A stretch of 64,000 nucleotides of DNA from positions 186,001 to 250,000 of the forward strand of contig CAXXPD010000003.1 of the NCBI GenBank assembly GCA_963666415.2. Reading direction: 5' to 3'. The position numbers were made by a program, and so were the translations under genes. Of this stretch, positions 43,094 to 52,058 are shown in pieces. The stretch's first letter is position 1. Each line of letters opens with the position of its first letter. The stretch comes from Bin87 sp963666415. GTDB taxonomy: Bacteria; Chloroflexota; Dehalococcoidia; Lucifugimonadales; UBA3495. Under the pieces are notes generated by a model. That model was not told where the DNA came from. It saw nothing but the letters and a program-made list of their open reading frames with translations, and did not search any database.

Positions 43094-43428
43094 TGGCGAC
43101 GATTGATTTGTACAGGCATTCTGGAACCCAGATGCTGGGAACCAGACCAGCCGCACGGGCGATAGAGCCGGCCATCCGGGCAGCATCATCTGATGGGGTG
43201 ATTGCTCTCGACACCTCCGGAATCCTCCGGATAGGCGTCTCTTTCTTCGAGGAGGCATTGCTCATTCTTAACGAACTAATTGCCGAAACCGAAAATGCGG
43301 AACTTCAGTTAATCTATCGCAATGCGCCGCACATGGAATCGCTGAAAAATTTGGTTCCAAACCGAGGATTAATTATCTCAAATCCCCCTTCCGGCGAATG
43401 GATCATATCCCGCGCCGACCTGGACTAG
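43090..43428 (+). CDS. STAS-like (DUF4325) protein
   Basis: A 112-residue protein, with DGVIALDTSGILRIGVSFFE EALLILNELI matching the DUF4325 STAS-like pattern (strand, turn, helix: 'I.LD..G...IS.SFFEE'). DUF4325 proteins are often coded next to GHKL ATPases, as here (overlap ATGATG). Its stop overlaps the GTG start of the B12-binding subunit. Role probably as partner-switch protein controlled by the ATPase; target unknown. Confidence 0.7.
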   Translation: MMATIDLYRHSGTQMLGTRPAARAIEPAIRAASSDGVIALDTSGILRIGVSFFEEALLILNELIAETENAELQLIYRNAPHMESLKNLVPNRGLIISNPPSGEWIISRADLD

Positions 43429-43943
43429 TGGCTACTCAGTCTTCCACCAACAGCACTCCCCCACGTGTCCTGCTCGCCAAGCTGGGTTTGGATGGCCACG
43501 ACCGTGGTGTCAAGGTCATCGCCCGGGCCCTGCGCGACGCTGGCATGGAGGTGGTGTACCTGGGGATGCGGGTAACCGTCGACCAGGTTGCCGCCGCCGC
43601 CGCCCAGGAAGATGTGGATGTGGTGGGCATCAGCATTCTGTCCGGCGCCCACATGCGTCTGATCCCTCGCCTGGCCGATGCGTTGCAGCGCCACGGTTTG
43701 GGTGGCGACGGCATGGATGGCGGCGTCATGCTGCTCGTCGGCGGAACTATCCCCGACGGCGATGTTGAACCGTTGCACGCTGTGGGTGTCGCCGGCGTCT
43801 TCCCCGTGGGCAGTTTTACGAACCAGATGGTAGAGTTCATCCAAAACAACCTGCCCCGCCAATCTCTTTCGCCCAACACGAACGCCCGCGAGGACGACAG
43901 CGGCCCAGATCCCCTCTCCCTAGAGGGGAGAGGGCTAGGGTGA
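43428..43943 (+). CDS. B12-binding small subunit of acyl-CoA mutase
   Basis: A 171-residue cobalamin-binding domain protein: RVLLAKLGLDGHDRGVKVIA gives the DxHxxG motif (Asp22, His24, Gly27), then VVGISILSGAHMRLIPRLAD (SxL) and MLLVGGTIPDGDVEPLHAVG (GG). It completes the mutase encoded at 40723-42357. The start GTG 43428 overlaps the DUF4325 stop; an ATG 30 bp upstream is in frame but lies inside that gene. The C-terminus reads into a CCCTCTCC...GGGAGAGGG inverted repeat, so the last ~15 residues may be non-native. Confidence 0.85.
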   Translation: MATQSSTNSTPPRVLLAKLGLDGHDRGVKVIARALRDAGMEVVYLGMRVTVDQVAAAAAQEDVDVVGISILSGAHMRLIPRLADALQRHGLGGDGMDGGVMLLVGGTIPDGDVEPLHAVGVAGVFPVGSFTNQMVEFIQNNLPRQSLSPNTNAREDDSGPDPLSLEGRGLG

Positions 43944-43955
43944 GGGTGAAATCTC

Positions 43956-45362
43956 ATGCCCCAGCCAACTTGGCCGCCCCAATACGACCCCGCCTACGTC
44001 CCCGGCCCCGACGCCGAGCACTGGGATACCCGGCTGGAAACCATGCCGCCGGCCGATCGTGATCCCATCATCCTCGAGCGGCTGCGCGGCCAGGTTGCCT
44101 ACGCCTGGCGGCATAGCGATTTCTACCGGGAGTTCTGGGAGGGTTCCCCAGTAGATCCCTCCAGCATTCGCGATTTGGAAGAATTCGCCCAGCTCCCAAT
44201 CCTGACCAAAGACCACGTGCGTCAGGAGCAGGAAAACTACCCGCCCTTCGGCCGCTTCCTCTGTGTGCCCCCGGAGCAGGTCTACCGATTGCACGGAACG
44301 TCCGGCACTACCGGACGGCCCACGGTCTTTGGCATCAGCCGCGGCGACTGGGACCGCATCGGAGAAGCCCATGCGCGCATCCTCTGGGCCGCCGGCGTTC
44401 GCCCCACCGACACCGTAATGGTTGCCGCCGTGTTCAGCCTGTACGTGGGCAGCTGGGGCGCTCTCGTGGGCGCCGAACGACTGGGCGCGGCCTGTTTTCC
44501 CTTCGGCGCCGGCGCTCCGGGCCAGACCGAGCGCGCCGTGGAATGGGCCCAGATGGTACGGCCCACGGCGCTGTACGCCACACCGTCCTATGCCCTCTAC
44601 CTGGCCGAAACTGCCCGCGAGATGGGCGTGAACCCCCGCACCGATTTCGCGTTCCGGCTGATGTTCTTCAGCGGTGAGCCCGGCGCCAGCGTGCCGGCCA
44701 CCCGCCAGGCCATCGAGGATGCCTTCGGTTGCTACGTGGTGGATCAGGGCAGCATGGCCGAGATGACGCCCTGGATGACCAACGGGGGTTGCCGCCACCT
44801 GTCTCGCGGTATGCACCTCTGGCAGGACATCGTCTACACCCAGTTGGTCGACCCGGACACTCACGACCTGGTGCCCATGGGCGGCGAAGGCGTGCCTGTC
44901 TACTCGCACCTGGAGCGAGAATCCCAGCCCATGATTCGCTACTGGTCGGGGGATATCGCCCGCTGGGAGATGGTCGATTGCCCCTGTGGTCGCACCTATC
45001 CGACGTTGACGTCCGGTATTTATGGGCGCGCCGACGATATGCTGATTATACGGGGCCAGAACGTATTTCCATCCCGCATCGAAGACGTGCTGCGTTCGAT
45101 GGATGCTTTTGGCGGCGAATTCCGCCTGGTGGTGGAACGCGAACGGGGTTATCTCGACCGTCTCACCGTGCAGACCGAAGTGGCGGCGCCCGTGTGGGCA
45201 TCCGCCGGCGAAACCGATCCGACGGGACTGGACGGTTTGAGGGATGCAATAGCAGCCGACCTGCGCCGCGCTCTCGGCGTCGGCGTGTCTGTCGAGCTGA
45301 AACCCGAGGGCGAGTTCGAGCGCACCCAGTTCAAGGCCCGCCGCGTCATAGACCTGCGGTAA
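43956..45362 (+). CDS. Phenylacetate-CoA ligase family AMP-forming enzyme
   Basis: A 468-residue adenylate-forming ligase of the PaaK type: LPILTKDHVRQEQENYPPFG, LHGTSGTTGRPTVFGISRGD (P-loop-like AMP motif), SGEPGASVPATRQAIEDAFG, QGSMAEMT, YWSGDIARWE, GRADDMLIIRGQNVFPSRIE and the C-terminal Lys in ERTQFKARRVID. It activates a carboxylic acid, probably aromatic, to its CoA thioester. It starts just after the mutase small subunit and heads a run of catabolic genes. Full length, intact. Confidence 0.87.
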   Translation: MPQPTWPPQYDPAYVPGPDAEHWDTRLETMPPADRDPIILERLRGQVAYAWRHSDFYREFWEGSPVDPSSIRDLEEFAQLPILTKDHVRQEQENYPPFGRFLCVPPEQVYRLHGTSGTTGRPTVFGISRGDWDRIGEAHARILWAAGVRPTDTVMVAAVFSLYVGSWGALVGAERLGAACFPFGAGAPGQTERAVEWAQMVRPTALYATPSYALYLAETAREMGVNPRTDFAFRLMFFSGEPGASVPATRQAIEDAFGCYVVDQGSMAEMTPWMTNGGCRHLSRGMHLWQDIVYTQLVDPDTHDLVPMGGEGVPVYSHLERESQPMIRYWSGDIARWEMVDCPCGRTYPTLTSGIYGRADDMLIIRGQNVFPSRIEDVLRSMDAFGGEFRLVVERERGYLDRLTVQTEVAAPVWASAGETDPTGLDGLRDAIAADLRRALGVGVSVELKPEGEFERTQFKARRVIDLR

Positions 45363-45386
45363 CGCCGCTGGTCTGGCTTCGCCCCT

Positions 45387-46169
45387 GTGCTGCGATACCC
45401 GCGCATCCCTGGCCCCCGGGTGGACGTAGGTGAGATTATCCCCGGACTGTATCAGCGTTCCCTCCGCTCCACCAGTGCGTTTGTCGTGGTTACGCCGCCG
45501 CAAATGGCGGACCAGTCGTCAGGCGTGCCGGGCGACCCTGGGCCATCCATAGCGATAATTGACGCTGGGTGGCGCATCCACGCCCGTCGCGTCCTCGATT
45601 ACCTGGGTCAACTGGGCTACGCGCCGGACCGTGTGCAGCGGTTGATTTCCACCCACTACCACCTTGACCACATCGGCGGCATGGCCGGGTTGCAGCGGGC
45701 CACCGGCGTGCGGGTTGACGCCCACCACATGGAGGTTCCCAACCTGAGCCGGGTTTCGGGCCACAATATCCCCAATCCGGTACAGCAGTGGTGGCTGAAA
45801 CCGCTGTTGTGGCCGGCGATCGCCGCGTTGCATCCTCCCGTCATCCCGAAGGTGGATCCGCTGCACGACGGCGACTTTCTGCCCCTGTTGGGCGGTGCGC
45901 GTGTCGTTCACACGCCCGGACACACACCCGGCAGCATCAGCCTGCACTTTCCCAATGAGGGCGTGCTCATCGTGGCCGACGCGTTGCAACGGCGCGGCAA
46001 CCGGCTGTATCTGCCGTCCCGCTTCTTTTCCAGCGACATGGATGCAGCGCGAGAATCGGCGCGCAAGCTGGCCGGGCTCGATTTTGACACTATCTGTTTC
46101 AGCCATTTCCTGCCGATGCGTCAGGGTGCGCGGGCTGCCTTGCGCTCGCTGGCCGAGTACGTGTCATAA
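45387..46169 (+). CDS. MBL-fold metallo-hydrolase
   Basis: A 260-residue metallo-beta-lactamase-fold protein: STHYHLDHIGGMAGLQRATG (H90, H92, D94, H95), VVHTPGHTPGSISLHFPNEG (third His), VLIVADALQRRGNRLY (bridging Asp) and TICFSHFLPM (last His). GTG start at 45387, 24 bp after the ligase stop, so probably same operon. Family members hydrolyse thioesters, lactones or similar bonds; a thioesterase-like role in the pathway is possible. Confidence 0.83.
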   Translation: MLRYPRIPGPRVDVGEIIPGLYQRSLRSTSAFVVVTPPQMADQSSGVPGDPGPSIAIIDAGWRIHARRVLDYLGQLGYAPDRVQRLISTHYHLDHIGGMAGLQRATGVRVDAHHMEVPNLSRVSGHNIPNPVQQWWLKPLLWPAIAALHPPVIPKVDPLHDGDFLPLLGGARVVHTPGHTPGSISLHFPNEGVLIVADALQRRGNRLYLPSRFFSSDMDAARESARKLAGLDFDTICFSHFLPMRQGARAALRSLAEYVS

Positions 46170-46422
46170 TCGGGAATAAATCTGGCTGGCCTCTTCGCGC
46201 GCTGTTCGACCATTCGAGCACGGAGTTTCCCGACGGTTGCGACGCGAGAGTTGCCACGTTCACACGGAAATGCGATACGATAGGGACGATGCACCGTCTG
46301 ATTCGATTGCCGAACCGAAAACGGAGTCTTTCTCCGGAGATTGCCGCGGTGCGGTGAGTTTTCTGGGCAACTGATAGCAGAATCCGGTGGCCAGTGGGCC
46401 ACCGCCGTTAGGAGTTAACAAA

Positions 46423-47358
46423 ATGACCGAGCTGGTATTGCGCACAGCCGTTGGCAACTACGGCCACACAACACCTCTGAAGGACGGAACCGTTACATCG
46501 CAGATGTTCGACATGGAACATATCGAGGTGTCGCCGGTGACGAGTATTTTTCGTCGTATGGTGCGCGGTTTGGAATTCGATGTTGCGGAGATGGCTCTCT
46601 CCACGTACATGTGCGCCCGCGCCCACGGCAAGGGCTTCACCGGCATCCCGATTTTCCTGACCCGGGCGTTCTATCATGGCGGGCTGGTGTACAACACGCG
46701 CAGCGGTATCAGGTCGCCCAAAGACCTGGAAGGACGTAAGGTCGGGCTGCGCAGCTACACCCTGACTCCAGGTGTCTGGACCCGCGGCATTTTGCAGACC
46801 GAGTACGATGTGGACCTGGACGCGGTCACCTGGGTATTGTCGGGCGATGAGCACGTGGCCGAGTTTGTCGCGCCGTCGAACGTGGTGTCGTCGCCGAACA
46901 GCAATCTGGGCGAAATGCTGCTGTCGGGAGAGATTGACGCCGCCATCGGCGCGGGGCCAATTGACTCTCCAGACATCCAACCCCTGTTCAACGAACCGGG
47001 CGAGGCGGATGCCGCCTGGCACCAGAAGACCGGCGTCTATCCCATCAGCCACATGCTGGTCGTGAAGGATGCGGCGTTGGAGTCGAATCCGGAACTGGCG
47101 CGCGAGCTGTTTGAAGTGTTCACGACGGCCAAAACCCCCTACCTCGAGCGCCTCTGCTCCGGCAATGCTGCTGGCCCGGCAGACCAGGCGTTGCTCAAAA
47201 TGGCCGCGGTGGTGGGCGATGATCCCATCCCTTACGGTTTTGAGAGTTCGCGCAAAACGCTGGAAACTTTCATCGGATTCAATGTTGAACAGAGAGTGAT
47301 TCCCAGCAGGGTTGAGCCTGAAGAGCTGTTTCCATCCGCTACGCTGGCGTTGGCCTGA
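46423..47358 (+). CDS. 4,5-dihydroxyphthalate decarboxylase-like protein
   Basis: A 311-residue protein with a periplasmic-binding-protein-like fold and no signal peptide: LRTAVGNYGHTTPLKDGTVT, SIFRRMVRGLEFDVAEMALS, IPIFLTRAFYHGGLVYNTRS, GIRSPKDLEGRKVGLRSYTL, TPGVWTRGILQTEYDVDLDA. This matches the dihydroxyphthalate decarboxylase/ABC-solute-binding-like family. ATG 46423 with TTAGGAG upstream (a start 36 bp earlier has none). Likely decarboxylates or binds an aromatic acid; exact substrate unknown. Confidence 0.78.
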   Translation: MTELVLRTAVGNYGHTTPLKDGTVTSQMFDMEHIEVSPVTSIFRRMVRGLEFDVAEMALSTYMCARAHGKGFTGIPIFLTRAFYHGGLVYNTRSGIRSPKDLEGRKVGLRSYTLTPGVWTRGILQTEYDVDLDAVTWVLSGDEHVAEFVAPSNVVSSPNSNLGEMLLSGEIDAAIGAGPIDSPDIQPLFNEPGEADAAWHQKTGVYPISHMLVVKDAALESNPELARELFEVFTTAKTPYLERLCSGNAAGPADQALLKMAAVVGDDPIPYGFESSRKTLETFIGFNVEQRVIPSRVEPEELFPSATLALA

Positions 47359-47408
47359 GGCTTGAAGCTACTGCAGCTTTCGTTTTTGGACTACTGCCCG
47401 GAGGCGGC

Positions 47409-48326
47409 ATGGCGCAATACTCGTTCCGACTTCCCAACGCTGACTACCTGGGGTTCCCGGCTACGCCGCAAGCGATTATCGAAACGGCGTGCAAAGCCGA
47501 GGAGTTCGGTTTCGATGCCCTGTTCGTCAACGACCACGTGATTGTCGACGATGCTCCGCGCAGCGCACCTTGGCGCAATGTGTACGATCCCTTGATGGTA
47601 CTATCCCACGTAGCGGCGCTGACATCCAGGGTGCTGTTGGGCACGTCGGTGCTCATCATGCCGTACCGCAATCCCATAGTAACCGCCAAGATGGTTGCCA
47701 CGCTCGACCAGTTGTCCGGCGGGCGTGCCATCGCCGGCGTCGGTGCGGGCTGGAATGAAGCCGAATATGACGCTTTGGGCGTGCCCTACCACGAACGCGG
47801 GGCGCGCACCACCGAATACCTGCGGTTGTGGCAAGCGTGCTGGGAACCGGGCCCAACCACATTCCACGGCCGGTTTTTCTCTTTTGACCAAATGCACGTC
47901 AGCCCCAAACCGCTCCAACAACCCCATCCGCCGATCTGGATTGGCGGGTCAAGCCATGCCTCGTTGCGCCGGGCGGCACGGTTCGCCCAGGTGTGGCAAC
48001 CCACGCCCACGGCGTTACCAGAATTGATCAGCAACCAGGCCTACCTGCGCGATGTCTGCGCCGAGATCGGGAGGAATGATGTGCCACGCACCCGGATGAG
48101 TTTCCGGGTGAACTTCAGCCATATTACCGGCAGCTCCAGCTCCGGGGGCGAAAGACCCACCGGCCAGGGCACCCCTGAGCAGGTCGCATCAGACCTGAAA
48201 CGCTACCGACAGGAAGCTGGCCTGGAGGAGTTCCAGATGAATTTCAACGGCTGCGGCAGCCTACAACAGCTATTGGATTCAATGGACGTGTTGGTTCAGG
48301 ACGTGTTGCCACAGGTCGATGTTTAG
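47409..48326 (+). CDS. Luciferase-like (LLM) F420/FMN oxidoreductase
   Basis: A 305-residue luciferase-family enzyme: EEFGFDALFVNDHVIVDD, RVLLGTSVLIMPYRNPIVTA, LSGGRAIAGVGAGWNEAEYD, KPLQQPHPPIWIGGSSHASL. This pattern is typical of TIGR03619-like F420-dependent or FMN-dependent monooxygenases. ATG 47409 is preceded by GGAGG. It is unlike the LLM at 37471 in sequence, and lies in the catabolic run between the decarboxylase-like gene and an oxygenase. Confidence 0.85.
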   Translation: MAQYSFRLPNADYLGFPATPQAIIETACKAEEFGFDALFVNDHVIVDDAPRSAPWRNVYDPLMVLSHVAALTSRVLLGTSVLIMPYRNPIVTAKMVATLDQLSGGRAIAGVGAGWNEAEYDALGVPYHERGARTTEYLRLWQACWEPGPTTFHGRFFSFDQMHVSPKPLQQPHPPIWIGGSSHASLRRAARFAQVWQPTPTALPELISNQAYLRDVCAEIGRNDVPRTRMSFRVNFSHITGSSSSGGERPTGQGTPEQVASDLKRYRQEAGLEEFQMNFNGCGSLQQLLDSMDVLVQDVLPQVDV

Positions 48327-48347
48327 CCCCTCGCCGGATGCTGGTGG

Positions 48348-49556
48348 ATGACTATTTTGAAGGCTTTTCCAATCGACCGAACCGAAAAGCGCCGCGTCCT
48401 GATGGATGCGGTGGAGAGTGTGCGCGCCACCCTGGAAGCAGGCGGGCCGGAGGCCGAACTAACTGCCACTCTACCGCCGGCATCCGTGAATGCCCTGTAC
48501 GACTCCGGCGTGCTGCGGCTCAAACTGCCCCAGGCGCTGGGAGGCGCGGAAGCGGATTTGGTGACTCAGCTGGACGTGCTGGAGGCGGTTACGCGGATCG
48601 ACGCGTCGGCGGGTTGGTGTCTGATGATCGGCGCGGCCAGCCTGGGCGGTCTTGGGGCGTTTCTCCCTGACGAAGCCATCGACGAGATTTTTGTAGACGG
48701 CAACCCACCCCGGGTGGCGGGCGTCTTCGCACCCTTTGGCACGGCTGTTCCCGTGGACGGCGGCTACCGGCTCAACGGACGCTGGCCCTTCGGCAGCGGG
48801 GTTAGACACTCACAGTGGCTCTCCGCCGGCGCCCGGGTTGTAACCGAGAGTGGAACCCCGGGTGCCACCGACGAAGCGGGTCATCCGTCCCAGATCAGGT
48901 TCGCGATGCGCACCGCCGATGTCAAGATTCACGACAACTGGCAGGTGATGGGTCTTCGCGGCACCGGGAGCTGCGACTTCTCCGTGGAAGACCTGTTCGT
49001 GCCGGGGCGGTTTGCCTGGGATGTGTCTTCGACGGAACCCAGGAGGGGTGGGCCGTTGTATCGCCTGGGCCGTCCGGGGTTCGTGACCAACGAGCATTCG
49101 GCTTTCGCCCTTGGTGTGGGACGCCATGCCCTGGACGCGGTTACCGAGGTGGCCGTGTCGAAGTCGCGCGGTTACAACTCGACCAACCTGCTGGCCCGCC
49201 GCCCCGCGCTGCAGCGAGCGTTGGGAGAATGCGACCTCAGGCTGCGGGCGGCCAGAGCCCTGAACGTTGAGATCTTGGAAGAAGCTTGGCAGTCGGTGTG
49301 CCAAGGCCAGACTCCCGACCCTCCACTGCAGGCGCAAATGCGGAGTTGCGCCACCTACACTACGGAGGTGGCCGCTGACGTGGTATCACAGGCATTTCGA
49401 TACGGCGGCGGGTCGGCGTTGTTCGTATCGAGCGTGTTGCAACAATGCCTCCGCGACATCAATGCCGCCGCGCAGCACCAGATGGTCAGCGATGTTGCCT
49501 ATGAAAACCACGGCCAATTCCTGCTGGGTCTGCCCGATGCCAGGGTGATGGAATAG
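48348..49556 (+). CDS. Acyl-CoA-dehydrogenase-like flavin monooxygenase
   Basis: A 402-residue protein of the group D flavin monooxygenase/acyl-CoA dehydrogenase type 2 (HsaA/DszC-like) family: LYDSGVLRLKLPQALGGAEA, AVTRIDASAGWCLMIGAASL, YRLNGRWPFGSGVRHSQWLS, WQVMGLRGTGSCDFSVEDLF, QAFRYGGGSALFVSSVLQQC LRDINAAAQH. Lacks the catalytic Glu region of true dehydrogenases as far as I can judge. Such enzymes hydroxylate aromatic or polycyclic substrates with reduced flavin from a partner. Follows the LLM gene by 21 bp. Confidence 0.8.
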   Translation: MTILKAFPIDRTEKRRVLMDAVESVRATLEAGGPEAELTATLPPASVNALYDSGVLRLKLPQALGGAEADLVTQLDVLEAVTRIDASAGWCLMIGAASLGGLGAFLPDEAIDEIFVDGNPPRVAGVFAPFGTAVPVDGGYRLNGRWPFGSGVRHSQWLSAGARVVTESGTPGATDEAGHPSQIRFAMRTADVKIHDNWQVMGLRGTGSCDFSVEDLFVPGRFAWDVSSTEPRRGGPLYRLGRPGFVTNEHSAFALGVGRHALDAVTEVAVSKSRGYNSTNLLARRPALQRALGECDLRLRAARALNVEILEEAWQSVCQGQTPDPPLQAQMRSCATYTTEVAADVVSQAFRYGGGSALFVSSVLQQCLRDINAAAQHQMVSDVAYENHGQFLLGLPDARVME

Positions 49557-49649
49557 CGGTCGTTTTTCCGACACTCTCGCGGCCCCCGGATAGACCAGGA
49601 TTTTTGCGATTCCATTTAGCCTCCTATTGTCATCCCGCTGGGGTGTGGG

Positions 49650-49778
49650 GCCAGGGCCTTTCGATTATCGGCACGTAGCGGTCAAGGGTGAGCTGGCGAC
49701 AGCGTTGGTCAATACGGCGACAAGATTGCCACGCTGCGCCCGCAATGACATCAGGGGACAATCGAAAGACCCTGGGGC
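49650..49778. repeat. Inverted repeat in the intergenic region before the CoA-transferase
   Basis: GGCCAGGGCCTTTCGATT (49650) and AATCGAAAGACCCTGGGGC (49760) pair with few mismatches around about 90 bp that includes GCCACGCTGCGCCCGCAATG, a motif common in dispersed intergenic repeats. The remaining part of 49557-49863 shows no gene. Confidence 0.5.
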
Positions 49779-50788
49779 GTGGGCCGGCGGCAACTCGCAA
49801 CCTGACGTGTCATAATGCGTCAATCCATCTGCCACCAACCTATATTCCAGAGGTTTACCGCCCATGTCCGTCCACTCCGCTCGCGCTGCCGAAACCGCCT
49901 TGCCACTGCCGCTGGAAGGCATCCGCGTACTTGATGCAACCCACATCGTCGCTGGCCCGTTCTGCTCGTTGATTCTGGCCGACATGGGGGCAGAGGTCAT
50001 CAAGATTGAACGTCCACACACCGGTGACCTCGCCCGAGGGCGCGGGCCCTTCATCGGCGACGACGGTGCGGGCCGGGTCAGCAGCCGGTTTCTGGGCGTC
50101 AATCGCAACAAGAAGAATGTAACGCTGGACTTGCGAAATCAGACTTGCAAGGGCGCCTTCGCGAACCTCGTCGCCAGCGCCGACGTGCTGCTGGACAACT
50201 GGGGGCCGGGGGCGTACCGCCGTTTGGGGTTCGGTTACGACCGCCTGAGAGAGATTAACCCGAGGCTCATTTACGCCGAGATTACCGGATACGGCGATGG
50301 CGACGGCGACAATGGTCGCGGCCCCTACTCCGACTGGCCGGCCAACAACCTCGCCATCCAGGCGATGTCGGGTTGGATGGACATAACCGGCGCACCCGGC
50401 GGAGCTCCGCAAGCGGTTGGGGACAACATGGGAGACTCAGTGCCGGGGGTCTGGGCCGCGTTGGGCATCGTCCTGGCTCTGGAAACCCGGCGCCAGACCG
50501 GTCAAGGTCAACATGTTGACGTCGCAATGTACGAGTGCATGGCCTCCCACGTCATCAGCAACATGAACGCGTACCAGGCCACCGGCCAGACGCCCGGTCG
50601 CACCCGCCAGGCGTCGCTGGGCCCGGGACTCGTGCTGCGCGCCGCCGACGGTTATGTTGTGATGGCGGGTGTCCGCAGCCCGCAGCGTCTGGCCGCCCTG
50701 TGGGAATTGGTGGAACTTACCGACTTGCCAGCGCAGGACGAGCGTTACCTGCAACAGTTTCCCGACGCCGATTTTGTTTTTGATCTAG

Positions 50789-51593
50789 GTTCTGTTGACA
50801 TTTGATTATAATGGCCGTATGTCAAACATCAGATTATCACCAGAACAGTGGGCTAGGATTCTCGATTTCTTGCGTGGCCGCACCGGCCTGTACGTTGGCC
50901 AGGAAGCGGATTGCCGGCGTTTTGTCGAGGCCGTCTTATGGATTAACCGCTCTGGGGCCCAATGGCGACTGCTGCCAGCCGAATACGGGAACTGGAACAG
51001 CGTCTACAAACGATTCGCCCGTTGGACTGACCAAGGCGTCTGGGCACAAATGCATCAACATTTCTGCGCCGACCCGGATCTGGAATACCTGATCATCGAC
51101 AGCACGGTGGTCCGGGCGCACCCTTGCGCGGCGGGAGCTCCCCCAAAAAGGGTGGCCAGGCGGCCCAGGCCCTGGGCCGGAGCCGCGGCGGGTTCAGCAC
51201 CAAGATTCACGTGAGCGTGGACGGCTTGGGCAACCCCTTGCGATTCATCCTGACTGGCGGGCAACAGCACGACATCACCCAGGCGGAGGAGTTAATCGCC
51301 GGTTATGCTGGCGAGCACGTACTGGCCGACAAAGGGTACGATGCCCAGGAGTTTCGCCAGCACATCCTGGAACTGGGTATGATACCGGTCATTCCGCCCC
51401 GCTCGAACCGCAAGGCACCCGCCGACTATGACCGGCATCTGTACCGGGAGCGCCATCTGGTGGAATGCTTCATCAACAAGATCAAGCACTATCGCCGGAT
51501 CTTCTCCCGGTTTGAGAAGCTGGACACCAGATACCTGGGCTTCCTGCATTTCACCGCCGCTCTCATCTGGTTGCGGTGAAATGTCAACAGAAC
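50789..51593 (+). mobile_element. IS5-family insertion sequence, copy 2 (805 bp)
   Basis: Ends GTTCTGTTGACATTT and AAATGTCAACAGAAC are perfect inverted repeats; CTAG on both sides (50785-50788, 51594-51597). Confidence 0.95.
50819..51579 (+). CDS. IS5-family transposase, two frames (copy 2)
   Basis: Same two-frame structure as the copy at 3108-3868: first frame MSNIRLSPEQWARILDFLRG to LIIDSTVVRAHPCAAGA, second frame from the CCCCCAAAAAGG run to IWLR at 51579. Only a handful of residues differ between the copies (S for A, I for V at the start; M to I later), so they separated recently. Confidence 0.88.
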
Positions 51594-52058
51594 CTAGTAA
51601 TTCCAGCAATTGAAAGTTGGTCATCGTCACGACCCAAGTGGGAAGTGGCCGGCAAGCTGACCGAAATCGGTTTCTCAATGGGTGTGGCCCAGAGCATCGC
51701 CGATCTCGCTGACTGCCCTCAACTGGATGCTCGCGGTATGTACGTCGAAACGGCTGACACCCTCGGCGGAACCTTCCGTTCGCTGGCGACACCCATCCAG
51801 CTCACCGCCTGCCGAATCCCCGCTACCGGCGCCCCGCCGAAGCTGGGCCAGCATAACGCCGAAATCCTCTGCACCCTCGGCGGCCTGACGCCCGAGCAAC
51901 TGGCTGAATTGGAGGCGGAAGGGGCGGTGTAGAAGGTTTCGGCCGTCGGCGGCTAACCGGATTGCTCCGATTCCCGCTATCCGATAAACCGATGACACTT
52001 ATTCGGGGCTGTGGTAATCTTGAGCCACCCACCCCCTAATCTACGGAGGCCGTATCCG

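Larger units (their letters stand above)
49864..51932 (+). pseudogene. CaiB/BaiF CoA-transferase split by IS5 copy 2
   Basis: 5' part (49864 to 50788): MSVHSARAAETALPLPLEGI, GPFCSLILADMGAEVIKIER (CoA-binding region), VNRNKKNVTLDLRN, GQHVDVAMYECMASHVI (catalytic Asp in the family's GQ.VDV). 3' part (51598 to 51932): VIPAIESWSSSRPKWEVAGK... to LAELEAEGAV. Removing 805 bp of IS plus one CTAG (809 bp) rejoins the frame (FVFDL-VIPAIES) for 419 residues, the normal family length. Last gene of the catabolic run; the insertion should end its function. Confidence 0.9.
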
